A DNA stretch of 64,000 bases from Cyclina sinensis (GCA_012932295.1 JAAONU010000008.1:34524949-34588948), one strand, 5' to 3'. Positions 32,946 through 45,150 are shown, counted from the first letter of the stretch. A program made the numbers and translations. The notes: a model not told the origin generated them from the sequence alone.

Positions 32946-34399
32946 AATATACTGAAAATTGTAGCATTATATATATTCTTGAGAAATTATTTAACAAAGT
33001 CTGGAAAAAAGTGGGATTTTTTCAATTGGGAACGTGCCTTTATAGCATGCAAAACAAATGAATAACACAGTTTTCAGCTTGTACTTAATCAGGTCAACTT
33101 GTACCTCAGTGACTTTTTGAAATGGTCAACTCTTACCTTGTTACTTTTTTTATTGATGAAATAAATACAGAAAGCCAAATTTATGATAAATGTAGCTGAT
33201 AGATTATTTGCATTTGTCAGTTTATGCTCTTGCTACTTTTAGTTTTATAGAATACAAAAAGAGAAAATTATTGTTACGAGTTTACTAACGTACGTGATGA
33301 CGACGGAAATAATAGTCGGTCAGTGAAAATGTAGGTGCCTGGAGTACTTATGTCGGGAGGAAAGTGCAAATTTCTCAACGAAATAAACTTCTGAAAAAGC
33401 AATTGTTGTATTGTCCGTCTTGGATTGCACTAGTTTGCCTGGTATTTTTTAGTCAATACACCGTTCATGATTAACCTTTTTACGGAAACTGCCGAAAAAA
33501 ATGGTTCCCAGCGTTATATGAATACATGTTACAGATGCATTCGGTGATTTTCATGTTTGCTATTGCTTTGTGCTAACTGATATCTTTAAGTGAATATGAA
33601 AATTTGTTTTAATACATTTATAAGCATTACACATAACTGAGTGCAAAACATAGAGTCCAGGCTGAATCGTGTACTTTAAAAGTCTTCTGAAACAAACATT
33701 CAACGTCGAAATTACCGAAAGGAAATGATAGATGTTCAAAAGCTTATGTGTGTATTAAATGATATATAGTCACAAAGAACCACGTCAAAAGCAGTAAGAA
33801 CTTATAAGCATCAACAGGTTATACACAATCGAGTAACAACCGAATATGCATTTTCCTTTTACATTAACAATTGTATGATTTACATACATCGAGTTGCCAA
33901 AGCTGCAAGATATTTGCAACAAGCAGAGGAAATAAACTCAAAGGCACGGGGAAATGCAGATTATAATAACGAATTAAACAAAGCAATATGCAATTGTCAT
34001 ACAGCAGTATGCATACACTGGCGGATATCCCCTTCCATACATATGTACGTTATGGTTTAGTGGTAAACATGTAAAGCATTATAGGAAGGTTATTTTCTTT
34101 TCTTTTCACTATATATGATAGAATATTGATGTTTCCTTTATAATTATTCAATGTCCTATATTTTCTTGTTAGCTGCAACTGCCACAAAGGAGAATTTCAA
34201 AATTCTCTGTCAATAACAACGACAATGACAAATATTTTTTTATTGATATAAATCCTCCGACCAATAAAAACATACAATTTCACATCGTCTTTTCAAGCAT
34301 AGTAAAATGCACCTTTGATATAAACAAACATTCAGTTATTGGTAATAATACAATATTATTTATCTTCAAACATTTAATGTCATACGTAAATTATTTCCA

Positions 34400-35720
34400 T
34401 TCAAGACGAAAAACCATGTAATTACATCAAGCATTAAGCAAATTTTGCAAAATCGTTGAAAATATTTTAACGAAGTATTTCTGCGGTAAAAACTGCTTTT
34501 TCAAATTGCCATAAACAGCACAAATCATTACACAATGACTCTCTAATCCAACCGAAGAACTGCATAATTTACACATACGTTCATCTTGTGGTAGATTTCT
34601 GTATCTACCTCGTTCAATTTCATGGGTGCAGTTTCTAAATCATGGGAGGATGTACGTAATTTTGCCAAAGCATTTGTAAACTTACGGATGTAAATAATTG
34701 ACAGATAAGTCTCATGTTCAAAATCCCATTTAAACAATCTGTAAGAGTCTAATTTGGTACTTTGGTTAACATATTGGTTAACACATTATTGTCTATACTG
34801 GTCCCTCATCCTGTAAACAAATAGTTTAAGAAACACTCTTTTATCATTAACACCCTGGTCATTCTAAACAAAGCCAAAACCGGTGGTATGTAAGAAGTTT
34901 TTAACACTAGTTGCCCAGTTTTACCATTCTGATCATATATTAGTAACATATTGTAACACTGTTTCACATATCTGTTATTTGGTATACTCAGTATTTTAAG
35001 TCAATATGATAGGCATCTTTGTACAATGGAAATTTTCCACAATTACCTAAAGTGTTGCATCTGTAGTTGATTGCTTAACCCACATATATCGTTTACATTC
35101 ATAATAGGGCACACACTCTATAATTTTTTGTTCAAATGTACCCCAAACCTCTGAATCATATAATAACACTAGAGCTTTTTTGTATCAAATATGTTAAAAT
35201 AAGCAGGTTTAGTCATTTGACCATATTTGTAAAGATTTGACAAAACCGAAATAAGAATTTTTTGCCCTTAGTTGCTTGTTCCTCTGCCTTTCTAACTATT
35301 GACATTTGTCTTGATATTGTAACCCCAACGTATAAAACTTGTAAGATAGATTCAATTTTTTTACCTCCATAAAACCATTTTGTTTTATTTCGTGAAAGTC
35401 TACCACCCTTTTTATTTCGTGAAAGTCTACCACCCTTTTTATTTCTTGAAAGTCTACCACCCTTTTTATTTCGTGAAAGTCTACCACCCTTTTTAAACGC
35501 CACTATCTTGGTTTTATCAATGTTCACTCTCGTCACAAAAAGTTTTAAGCTTACCAAGCAGTTTTTGTAACCATATAACAGTATTATTTGCTAAATCGTC
35601 TGCAAAAAGAAGCGATAATATTTCCGTAGTGTCTGAAAACACCTGAGTACCTTTTATTTCACACAGCACTGCAGTTATAATTGACAAAATTGGCAAAATC
35701 AGCATGCGATCCACTTATTA
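34400..35720 (-). pseudogene. LINE reverse transcriptase pseudogene
   Basis: Read on the minus strand. The palm motif LLFADDLA (catalytic Asp-Asp) lies in 35517-35714, followed by LQKLLGKLKTFCDE. After a frameshift come NIDKTKIVAFKKGG and WFYGGKKIES, the conserved post-palm region of LINE ORF2, in 35213-35557. Farther on, 34543-34737 gives FEHETYLSIIY and AKLRTSSHDLE, close to the C-terminal zinc-knuckle region. The block KKGGRLSRN is repeated four times by an in-frame 27 bp expansion (about 35390-35500). Several frameshifts make it non-functional. Confidence 0.8.
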
Positions 35721-35729
35721 AAAACTTAA

Positions 35730-37239
35730 AAAAAACACGTTTATTCTATTGCCAAGTCAGCAGCGGAATATCGTAAATCTAAAGAACATATATTAATTAA
35801 CTTACTAGTTGCAAAATACGACCACGCCTATACAATTTAAGAGAGGAAATATAAACAAGCGTCTGTCATTTGTTCAATAGTTAATCGAGTGAGCAGAGTC
35901 ACGGAGTGTTTTCATCGGTTTTTCTGTATTGTGAACTAGATTCTGTACCGAACGCGTTCTGATATAAAATATTTACTTAGTTAAGTTGGGAAACATACCT
36001 GAACTTATTTTGAAAGGATATTTAGGTTGGTGAAGATATATGTTGTATTAATTTTTTTGTATTTTTTTTTACTTTGTAATTTATAGAACTAAACATTTTA
36101 AAGATATTAAGATATTTAGTTTCGGATCTCAGAGTCAAACAAAGTCTAATAATTTGTAAAAAAAACAACATTTGTTTGCTGTAAAATGTACACACGTACT
36201 TCTGTATAAAATACTTATTTTAAACTCGAGATTAGAATAAAAAGTGTCTCTTTTTTTAATGTACATCATTTAATTATTTTCCCACATTAAGAGTTAAGTA
36301 AATTAGATTTTCCAGAAGCAAGGGTTAACAATAATGCTTGAAACTTAAACCCAACAAAATGTTGAACGTTATTTTGTGGTTATATTCTATCAAAATATCA
36401 TTAGTAAAATTAATCAAAATAATAACGAGTTCACAAAATAAGTTTTATTATACTAAAGAATTTTACATGTGTTACGGTTGATCCAATGCATTTTTATAAA
36501 ATCAAGTTCTGTATGAAATTAGAAACGCTCTGTTAGAAAATATATGAGACCACAGAGCCGAACAATAGGTTTCCTGATAAACCTGTCCGAAATTACGTTT
36601 ATAATAAAAAATATTATAATAAAAAATACATTATTTTAAAAGATACCATGAAAAATGGAAAAAAAATAAGGTAGTATGGATCCATTACGATGATTTTGAA
36701 AGAGTACATTTCAAGGGGTGAATTCGATAAAACTCTAAATGCTGTAAAATAAAGACATAGATAGCACATTTTCATATTCACCCAATGTCTAATGATGTAA
36801 CAAGCTGTATAGTTTTAAATGCATATGCTATTGTTTTTGATAAGTGGACGATTTCCTTGTTTAAGTCAAGTTTCCGAACAAGAAACGCAAAATCCTTTTT
36901 AATCAATTGGTAAAGCGATAAATTCACATGTTCATCTTAGCCAGTTGTGTAAAAATTTCAGTTACAAGCTCAGTTTTTGAATGAAGTAAGTCAATTTGAT
37001 TTGGTAACATGAAAGTAGACTGAAGCAAAACTGTTTTTCGGCAACGTTTAAGTATTTTAATTTCAAAACTGGATAAGTAAAACGCCTTTTTTGATTTTCT
37101 GTAGGATAAAATTGAAACCCACTTTATGTAAAAATTTCAGTCTTTTTTTCCGTGTGTGACGCTTTGGTGTTTAGTATTACAAGAAATGTATGTCATTCAA
37201 TAAATGCATTAAGGGATTGTATTTTTTCTTTCTTTCCAG
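35730..37239. other. Gene-free stretch; probable 5' intron of the ankyrin gene
   Basis: Very AT-rich. It ends in a strong polypyrimidine tract and acceptor (TTTTTTCTTTCTTTCCAG, AG at 37238-37239). The upstream non-coding exon must lie in or beyond this stretch, but I cannot place it. Confidence 0.5.
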
Positions 37240-37259
37240 ACTGACTCCAAGGAGAAAAC

Positions 37260-37805
37260 ATGACGTCATCAGTGAAGTCATTTTGTTTGGCAAAACATTG
37301 TGGGAATGTTCGGGAACTTGCAATGATAGTAATGGCGCGAATGCGCGAGGACGAGGCAAAACTGGCACGTCAAATGAAAAGACTCATTAAGACTAGAAAA
37401 ACTATTGCCATTCAAATTTTATCAACAGACATTGATGGATGGACACCAATACACGCGTGTGCTTTAAGGGGATCTAAAAAACTTTTAAAAGTGTTCCTTA
37501 GTTCTGGAATTGACATTAACTCAAAAATGGGTCAGCCGGAAGGACTTCCGGATGGCTGTTCTATTTTACACATGGCGTGCCTTAGAGGCGATTTGGATTT
37601 GATAGAATATCTCGTATCTCAAAAGGCAGACTTGAACGGAAAAGACAGTAACCAAATGACACCAGTTATGTACGCGGCGCGTAGAAACCACAGAAGAGCT
37701 GTGAGATACCTTCAAGATAAAGGTGCCAATATGGCGGGCGTAGAACTTCCGGCATATGAATGTATCACTCCGCAACCAACGACAGCAAAATTTTGTTTCT
37801 TTTGA
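37260..37805 (+). CDS. Ankyrin-repeat protein, 181 aa
   Basis: The N-terminal about 50 residues are helical and basic (MARMREDEAKLARQMKRLIK). Three ankyrin repeats follow: about 59-88 (DGWTPIHACALRGSKKLLKV), about 98-130 (GCSILHMACLRGDLDLIEYL) and about 131-160 (NQMTPVMYAARRNHRRAVRY). A short tail ends TAKFCFF. The TPxHxAxxRG and LLxxGAxxN hallmarks are clear, so it is probably a protein-interaction adaptor. The start is well supported: the exon begins at 37240 after a splice acceptor, and an in-frame TGA at 37242-37244 precedes this ATG. It is the only conventional, non-repeated gene in the window and lies between copies 2 and 3. The partner and pathway are unknown. Confidence 0.85.
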   Translation: MTSSVKSFCLAKHCGNVRELAMIVMARMREDEAKLARQMKRLIKTRKTIAIQILSTDIDGWTPIHACALRGSKKLLKVFLSSGIDINSKMGQPEGLPDGCSILHMACLRGDLDLIEYLVSQKADLNGKDSNQMTPVMYAARRNHRRAVRYLQDKGANMAGVELPAYECITPQPTTAKFCFF

Positions 37806-39684
37806 ATATTTATTATTCATAGTAAAAAGGGTAATGATCAAGATAGTGTGCTTTGCATCAAAGCAAATAACCATGACCAGAAGTACGACGAATTTCGTGT
37901 ACTAGTTGTGGCCTTAATGTGCTTAAATTCAGGAACGCTCAAGCTGAATTTTTATTGTATGAAAATCATGCTTTAAGCACTTTATTAAAATGTATAAAAT
38001 GACGAAGTTACTGTATGAGTTTATCGACTTGAGCATCTCATATAAAAACTACAAATATATATATGTTAATTGAAAATAGTGTAGATATATTTTGGATTGC
38101 TTTCAGGAACTATATTTGAAATCCATTTTTGACAATAATAAAAACTCGAAGACTTTGTTATAATAAATTGTTCAAGTTAAGAAAAAAAATCCTTTTTGTA
38201 GCAACACTTCAAAAACACTCATAACCACTGAGTAATATTTTTAAAAATGTTTTCATTTATTCTTGTAGAAAACAATATTTTATTAAAGATCAAAAGAACA
38301 AAGAATAGAAAATATGGTAATTGCCTCGGTGTGTAAAGAGTAGAATTTTTATTAAAGCTGTGTAATCATCATAGAAAAATATTGAAAATATGATATATTT
38401 GTGATGCAAGATTTATGGGATGGGAACATTTCGTAGATTATCTGAATGCTAATAAATGACATGCATAATAAATTAATGCTGGTCACAAGAGATCATCACA
38501 CGTGTCATCTTGAATAAAAAAAATGATTAGCATATGTTAAGCTTAATCGTGGTACTATTCTGTGTACTAGCCAAACCGTAGGGTGTAACACAAGTCAGGA
38601 AACACTTGAGTTGAAGAATTCAGTGAAGGAGTATGAAAATTATGCCACAATTAATGGCCTGTTAGTTTTCAAATTTATTACGTTCTATCATTCCTTAAAA
38701 GCATCATGCTATAAATCAAGAGTGTATTAACAGTTATGAGCATGGTAGCGACGATATTGTCAAGGTATAGTGGGAATTTCTGCAGCTGAGCGAACGGTTG
38801 CCTTTTGAAAAAAAATAGATCTTTATAAACGTGTGCAAAGTAACTGTGATGAAAATGTGATATATATTTCACACGAAACAAACATTCAGTTTATGAACTA
38901 TAAATATATATACATGTATTATAATATATATGAATGTCGACACTATTTTGAAAATGACTTTATGCCTTAACGATATACTATTTGATAAGAAAATAATAAG
39001 ATTCGATTGCCTGTATTTATTTTGTTAGATAAAATGTATGACGTGGTGAAAAAATCGTTAATTTTGGGAAAGAGTGATAAAATGAATGTTGTTGGGGGCT
39101 CCTGGTTTGTTGTTTTTTTTCAATCCACAAATATGTTTCCTATGACACAATTAATATTAATTTACTTTATGTATATCTATCTATAATACCATTCCTTTGA
39201 GCTTCATCAAAGTCTGTGAGTAGCATTTGGTATAAGGAGATAAAGTTAACCTTTACCCTTCTTTTGTCAATTCGTTTTGCCTTGGCGGCCAGCATAGACA
39301 AAAGTCAGTATGCACGTCAGTGAAGTCTTTTGTTTTCACTGAATAATCCTGAAAATGACAGTTTGTCATAATTGAATAATTGATGAGTCCATTATGAAAA
39401 TTTAGAAGAGCAAGGGTTAATTTCTCTGTCTGGCTGGACATACGGTTATATTTGAATTGTTTGCTAAAAAAGTTCTTAGATCTAATTTACATTTATGACC
39501 ATTCTTGTTATTTTCACTGTAAACTGTAAAATTGTTTATAAATATGTGCGTTTTGGTATTCATACATTCCATTTCTCTCAAAATGTTTACACTGGCATAT
39601 ATATCTCAAAATAAAAGACAAAGAAATAGTGACTTTTTCATTTTACTTCCCAAAGAAACAACTCCCAGTGAATGTAAGGGACCT
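37806..39684. other. 3' flank of the ankyrin gene, gene-free
   Basis: AT-rich. A candidate poly(A) signal (AATAAA) occurs near 38138. No other supported feature. Confidence 0.5.
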
Positions 39685-40080
39685 AGCTTGAAGGAATTTG
39701 GTGAAGGGCAACCAAAGGAACAATTCTGTAAAATTATTTTGAAATGGGGCTCGTGCTTTTGAGAAGCTTTTCAACATTTTTGATACAGACATTTAGTGAA
39801 AACAGGCCCTGTCCTTTGTAGGCTATGGTTTTCTAAGGTACCCAAAAGACTTGAAGGAATTTGATAAAAGGCCACAAACGGAACTGTGAAATAATTTAGA
39901 AATCCAGCTCGTGGTTTCTGAGGAGATTTCCAAAGTTTTTCCTTACAGTTGCCATGGGAACAAGAGTTATGAATGGAGCCATTTCTTTTATTTTAAGGAA
40001 TTTGAAAAGGACCAACTGAGAAAATTTCAGTTAACGTGAGGTAAAGCTAGCCATGTTTAGGAGGAGATGGAAAATCTTTA
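39685..40080 (+). repeat. Three diverged units of about 145-165 bp
   Basis: Shared words GAAGGAATTTGGTGAAGGGC, AACCAAAGGAAC, GAAATnnnGCTCGTG and GAGAAGCTTTTC recur at 39690, 39852 and 39996. This is a bivalve-type tandem core with the same period class as the arrays at 4921 and 22737. Confidence 0.6.
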
Positions 40081-40830
40081 AAGCTCAAAGACAGCTGACA
40101 ATCTCATATCCTAACAGCTCACCCTTGAGCACTTCATGCACAGGTTAAAACTCATAAAAGGTAAATTTTATGGCATATCCTGTTTAGAACATATAAAATG
40201 AAATCTCAAATATTTTAATTCACTAACCTAGAATATTGCAAGTTCCATTCTTAGGAAACAGCACCAAGTCCAACACAAATGTTAAATCACCATTATCCTA
40301 CTTTCTTATTGTCAATTTCACAACTCTTCAATCTGTTTAAAGTTTATACATGTCCAATACTAGTTTGTGATTTATCACCTTTGTCACCCAGATAATTTAT
40401 TAATGCATTTGCATTGAAAGCAGTCCCTGTCTCTCACCCTCATTAATTGAGCAAGCAGACTTGCACTAGACATAGAGGAAGGCAGACAGGGATTGCTTTT
40501 AAACACAACTAAGACAATACATACCAGAAGATAGAAAAGAGCTGCCTGACAAGACCAACATAAATAGGGATTGATAGCAGACTTAAATGCTGAAAGAAGC
40601 TGTCTGCTTAACAGTATTAACACTGGAAGGCAGCAGCCTATTTCTACCTACCCCAATGTCCTGTGCCCACCCTCTTTCCTGTTTTGGCATTGAAACACAG
40701 TCAATTCCTGACATTTTGTATGTTTGGTGTCCATTTGCTTCTATATGTTGGTGAGAAAAGACTATTCCTTCCCTTTTTACCTTTCCCCAAGTATGTTGCC
40801 TGTCAACTTCCCTGTACTAGCATTGAAAAG
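40081..40830. other. Gene-free stretch
   Basis: No supported gene. Sequence near 40670-40830 is loosely repetitive (two TAGCATTGAAA / TGGCATTGAAA words about 140 bp apart) and leads into the tandem repeat field. Confidence 0.4.
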
Positions 40831-40849
40831 CAGCCCCTTCCTGCCTTAC

Positions 40850-41600
40850 AAGACAATACAGATAAGCACACAGGCACCAAACAAAGAGGGATACAGAGAG
40901 AATCTGCCTTCCAACTTCATCACAGACCAGTAGACGAACACAACATAGAGGGCAACTCAGACATGCTAAAAGACACCTGACAGAAGAGCGGCGACTAAGG
41001 GATTAAAGTGCAAGACTCCTGGTCCAGATATTACTTGTTTGAAGCCCACCAGGACACAAGAGGGCAGAATGAGGCCACTTTCAAATGAAAACTCAGACAA
41101 GCAGACAGACACTAGACAGTGGAGAAGCAGTGATCAAAAGAGACAGATCCAGATTAACAATCTGAGAGTCATTGGATTGAATCGAAGCAGACAGAAAGTT
41201 AAAAAGTGGCTGCCTCCCAATGCTAACTCAGACAAACAGACAGAGGCAGAATGGGGCTGCCTCCAAATGCTAACTCAGACAAGCACACCGAAACAGGCAG
41301 AAAGGGTCTGCCTCCCAATAATAACTCAGACAAGTGGACAGACGGTGAGGCAGAGAGGGGCTGCCTCCCAATGCCAACTCAGACAAGTGACAGACACCAG
41401 ACAGACAGAGGGGTAGAAAGGGGCTTCCTCCCAATGCTTACTCATACAAGCAGACAGACACCAGACATAAAGAGGTCAAAAGGGCCTGCCTTATTACGTG
41501 AACTCTGCCAAGTGGACAGACACTTGACTGACAGAAAACTGCTACCTCCAAATGCCAACTCCGACAAGCGGCCAGAGTGGCAGAAAAGGGCTGCCTCTTT
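40850..41600 (+). repeat. About 45-60 bp tandem repeat field
   Basis: Imperfect repeats of CTGCCTCCCAATGCTAACTC followed by AGACAAGCAGACAGA, with GGGG spacers. The overlapping Gln/Asn/Thr-rich open frames are repeat translations. Its right end is the segment that starts the window at position 1. Confidence 0.75.
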
Positions 41601-41754
41601 ATGCCTTTATATATCTATCTTTCTTTAAATCCCTTTGTGGGGTGTTTTAAAGCTATTTATAAGTTAAAAACTCAGTGACTTGGCAATCCACACTGGTCTG
41701 AACCAGGAAGCAGTTATGAGTTAACTAGTCTCCGAAGGTAAACCGATTTTTTTA

Positions 41755-42156
41755 GTGGGAGCAGAGACACTTTATTGTCCTTATACACCGACATTACAAA
41801 TTTATGCCATTCAAAGGTCAGACTTTTACATTTGTCACTTTGACATGGGAAACGCTATGATAAGACGGCATTTGAGTGAAGCAGAGGGGTCACACACCGT
41901 GAGGTTGGTGTGGCGCTTGGTGTACACCACACCATCATCACCAGAGCCTGGGCAAGGTACCAGCAGTATTGTACACCCGTCAGAAGGCAGACAAAGGGTG
42001 ACGACAGCAGTTCAAGACCGATTCTTGATTATCCAGGCCCGTCGAGGACGGTTTGCAACAGAAACGTATCTTCATAATGACCTTTTTAATGTTTTTGGGG
42101 TCAATGTTTGTATTCAGACGGTGCGTAGAAGGTCCCTTCTTTTCCATAGCTCTTAA
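41755..42156 (+). pseudogene. Tc1-like transposase N-terminal remnant (copy 3)
   Basis: Counterpart of 417-818. Five amino-acid differences are spread evenly. The same truncated end confirms that the fragment was already dead when copies 1 and 3 separated. Confidence 0.7.
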
Positions 42157-42798
42157 TTCAGGAATATAGTTTTTTAAATGTAGAGCTGAATGTCGATTGC
42201 AAAGCTCTTCATTTGCTGAATGCAGAGCTGAACGTCAATTGCACAGCTGTGTTTTTGCATATCTGCTAATGCATAGCCAAATGTTGATTGCACAGCTGTA
42301 CACTGAATGTCGAACGTCGATTGCCGATCTCGTAGCTAACTTCACTCTAATTACCCGAGCTCATGATGAAACATTTAACATAAGCCCCGCCTCCCAAATA
42401 GAAAGGAATTCATAGCATCCGCTTGATAAGTGTCTTGAGCTAGTTAAAAATTTTAGGATAACACTTTTATAAAACAACTTTAAAGAATATTCACGTTTTG
42501 TATTGAATTAAAATGTTATTTATTCGGAGGTTTTTGCAATAGCTGTCTAATATTTGAGGCTTGGGGCTTTAGTGTTTGAGTAATGTTTCGTTTTTTAATA
42601 AGGATTGATTCCGGTTGAAAAATAGAACCCCCCCCCCCCCCCCCCCCCGTTTCGTATATTGTAATTCATAAAACTGTTAAATTTCTATATTTTTAAATTT
42701 TCTACGTCGTTGGCATACATTCACCACTCTTAAGTTTACATGTTCCACTTCTCTTCATTGGAAAAGGAAATAAAAAACAATTGGCTAGTTATTGTTCT

Positions 42799-43021
42799 TT
42801 GATTGATGACATATTCATTCAAAGTTTTTAACTGTCCCCTGTAAGTGGCATCACATTTTTATGACAAAATATGGAAATTAGTCATAACTTCTTCGTGATG
42901 ACCAACTTCCGATCAAAATTATAAAAACGAGAAATTAATTATCGTGAAATCAGAATAAACTACCACCTTGACGTGATTTCAAAAAGAAGCCGAAAACAAC
43001 AGACTGAATTATTTGTTACAG
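42799..43021 (+). promoter_or_regulatory. Promoter block and non-coding exon 1 of gene A, copy 3
   Basis: TATA-like box at 42920-42926. Exon 1 ends TTGTTACAG at 43021. Donor GT is at 43022-43023 and the acceptor ends at 43380 (TTCAATAACAG, one base changed from copy 1). The opening motif is TTGATTGATG here, one base off the other copies. Confidence 0.6.
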
Positions 43022-43385
43022 GTTTAATTTTGTTTCATGCATTCATTCATACATCCCTGTATCAGCCATCTACGTTGAATCATGTTCAGGAAGTACTTGT
43101 ATGTAAATTTTCTAAAGAAAAACACGGAATTTGAGACTTTAGACCGCTGAAGAAAGATTATCCCATCCGTCTGATACCGGACGAGTAAGATTCGAAGAAT
43201 GAACATTTGTTCATAAGTTTGGGAGCCTTAGTATCCCGGCTGGCATGTCCTTTCAATAAATGAATAAGCATTATATAGCATATTGTACACTTGGTTAATC
43301 AATAGTTTGAATGTCATAAGTATATATGATACTTGATTTAGATTTTGCATCATTTCATAATTTTCTGGTTTCAATAACAGATAAA

Positions 43386-43634
43386 ATGGCGTCTACTAAA
43401 GTCGTGATTTTAGTCGGGATGATTTTCGTTGCAAGCCTCCTACAAGTTTGTCAGTGCAGGAGACGACTGAAGATTCGTAGAATGAACCGGATTCCTGGCG
43501 CCTTTACTGACTTTATCTATAGAGGACCATTATTAGCGTCTATTGGGCGATGTGAAGGAGATGGTGGTGTGTGTCAAATTATTAAAACGAATCGAGGAGC
43601 ACGTTGTATTTGTGATGAGCAATTTGATTTCTAA
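43386..43634 (+). CDS. Secreted cysteine-rich cationic peptide, type A (copy 3)
   Basis: The 82-residue product is identical to that of copy 1, with four mature cysteines (56, 63, 74, 76) and Arg31/Phe40 where type B has cysteines. One synonymous base differs (ACT for ACG in the Thr-Asp pair near residue 41). The ATG is 5 nt after the acceptor. AATAAA is at 43805-43810. That three copies encode the same mature peptide means either very recent duplication, gene conversion or selection. The equal conservation of flanking DNA favours recency. Confidence 0.86.
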   Translation: MASTKVVILVGMIFVASLLQVCQCRRRLKIRRMNRIPGAFTDFIYRGPLLASIGRCEGDGGVCQIIKTNRGARCICDEQFDF

Positions 43635-44599
43635 GGACATTTACGGAACACTATATACGTACTGCGTTAACGAGTGGAGTTTTATGACTGGTATATTCAA
43701 TATAAATGTGTTGACAGATAAGACACAAGTTTGATGGCTTTGTTCTGTTGCTTTTCAAAGTTTTTTTAAAAGTGGCATGGAAGAATAACACAAATCTGTT
43801 TTGAAATAAAAAAACTAAATAATTCTTTACAAGAAATAAAAGAATAGAATCTTAAGAAGTGATATATTGTAGTAGGAATACAAGAGCACATCCATAATAC
43901 TGTAAATATGTTTAGAAAATGCTTGTTGATCATATACAATGTATGTTAAACGTTGTGAGAATTATTTGATGTTTCATTTCTGTTTGCACTGTCTAGTTTC
44001 ACTTATTATTTTATTTAAATGATATAATGTCGTACATTCTGTTGTGATTGTTTCCGTTCAGTAATGTTTAATGACTGACAACTCAAGATTCAGTTGTTCC
44101 TTTTTTGTTTTACCTCTTTTAGTCGGATCCTAATTAATTTATAATGTATACTTATAATTTATATTCATGCGTATTGTTTTTTATCTGTTAAAACATATTG
44201 TGATAAAGCATTATATATAACGAAATAAAATAAACATTGTTGCATTGATTTTAACAATTTTTTACTTTTTTATCGGTCCCGTGGAAATGACCAGATTGGT
44301 ATAAGGTTAGATATAATTGAAACATGGTAAAATAGTAACACTCAAAACCTTACATTCTCGAGACGGCTTATTATACCCTGCTTATCAATAACGTCCCTGC
44401 TTGTCTTTTGATGGTATTATTTAACGTTTTTTGTTTCAGTGTTTCTGATCATTCAAGAAAACAACGTATGTCTGTTATACTGCTATACTTTACACTGAGC
44501 ATCAAGGATAACAAGGCATTTTTCTTAATCAGTGTGTTTTTGTTACATGCACTGTGCTTCATGAGCCTTTGATATTTGAAACTGAAATATAATTTTATC

Positions 44600-45150
44600 A
44601 TCTGCACACTGAAAATCCAGCAGAACTTAGCGTTAGTATGAAAAGGAAACAGGATTTACTAGAAACTATCAGTACATTTCACTCTGTTAATTGCATAAAC
44701 CAGTATCTAAAGCATGAAAAAGGGACATGATTTGGCAAAACCTTCAGGTACATTCTGATCTGTTATCTGCTTCAGAGCAGAGCTAAATGTAAGGACGAGA
44801 AGGAAATACAGTTTGCTAGAATTTAAGACATATTCCGACAAATACTAATTGCATTGCACGGTCATGCAGAACGTTATGTAAGAATGTGAGACAAATATGA
44901 TTTGCTATGAACTAAAGACGTATTCTAATGCCCTAGGCAGTTCCACGGATCTACATAACAATGAGCAAAAATGAGATAAACACCTGATTTGCAAGGATAT
45001 CTAAACATATTGCGGTCTGCAATATGCACGGTCAAGCAGAACATTCTATAAGAACCAGAGGGAAACATGCGGTGTACCGGAGACACATTTCATCTGCAAA
45101 TTTTACTTTCCTACAGAATATAATGTAAGAATGTAAAAGAAAAAGTGATT
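44600..45150 (+). repeat. Degenerate 80-85 bp tandem repeat (copy 3)
   Basis: Collinear with 3260-3830 and 13155-13735. Confidence 0.6.

Larger units (their letters stand above)
31278..34039. mobile_element. 2762 bp TIR element inserted in copy 2 only
   Basis: The ends are inverted repeats starting TATGGAAGGGGATATCCGCC and staying similar for about 37 bp or more (31278-31314 and 34003-34039). CATATG flanks it on both sides (31272-31277 and 34040-34045). Copy 3 has the uninterrupted site with one CATATG (63222-63227). This proves an insertion with a 6 bp duplication (8 bp, CATATGTA, if TA at the edge is counted as target). No transposase is visible, so it is non-autonomous. The superfamily is not assigned. 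Confidence 0.88.
10575..34740 (+). repeat. Segmental duplication copy 2
   Basis: This copy is collinear with copy 3 (42160-64000) over its whole length: A gene, pseudo-C, B gene, foldback element, several minisatellites, LINE fragments. The offset to copy 3 drifts from about 31455 at gene A to about 32165 near 27 kb. It falls to about 29260 at the end because copy 2 carries a 2762 bp insertion (31278-34039). The left edge lies in a field of short hairpin repeats. The right edge could be farther right than 34740, because copy 3 runs off the window there while the LINE remnant in copy 2 continues to about 35720. Confidence 0.9.

Noticed and set aside
40663..41628. Gln/Asn/Thr-rich open frames near the start of copy 3
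   Set aside because: Imperfect 45-60 bp tandem repeats generate them. No conserved domain.
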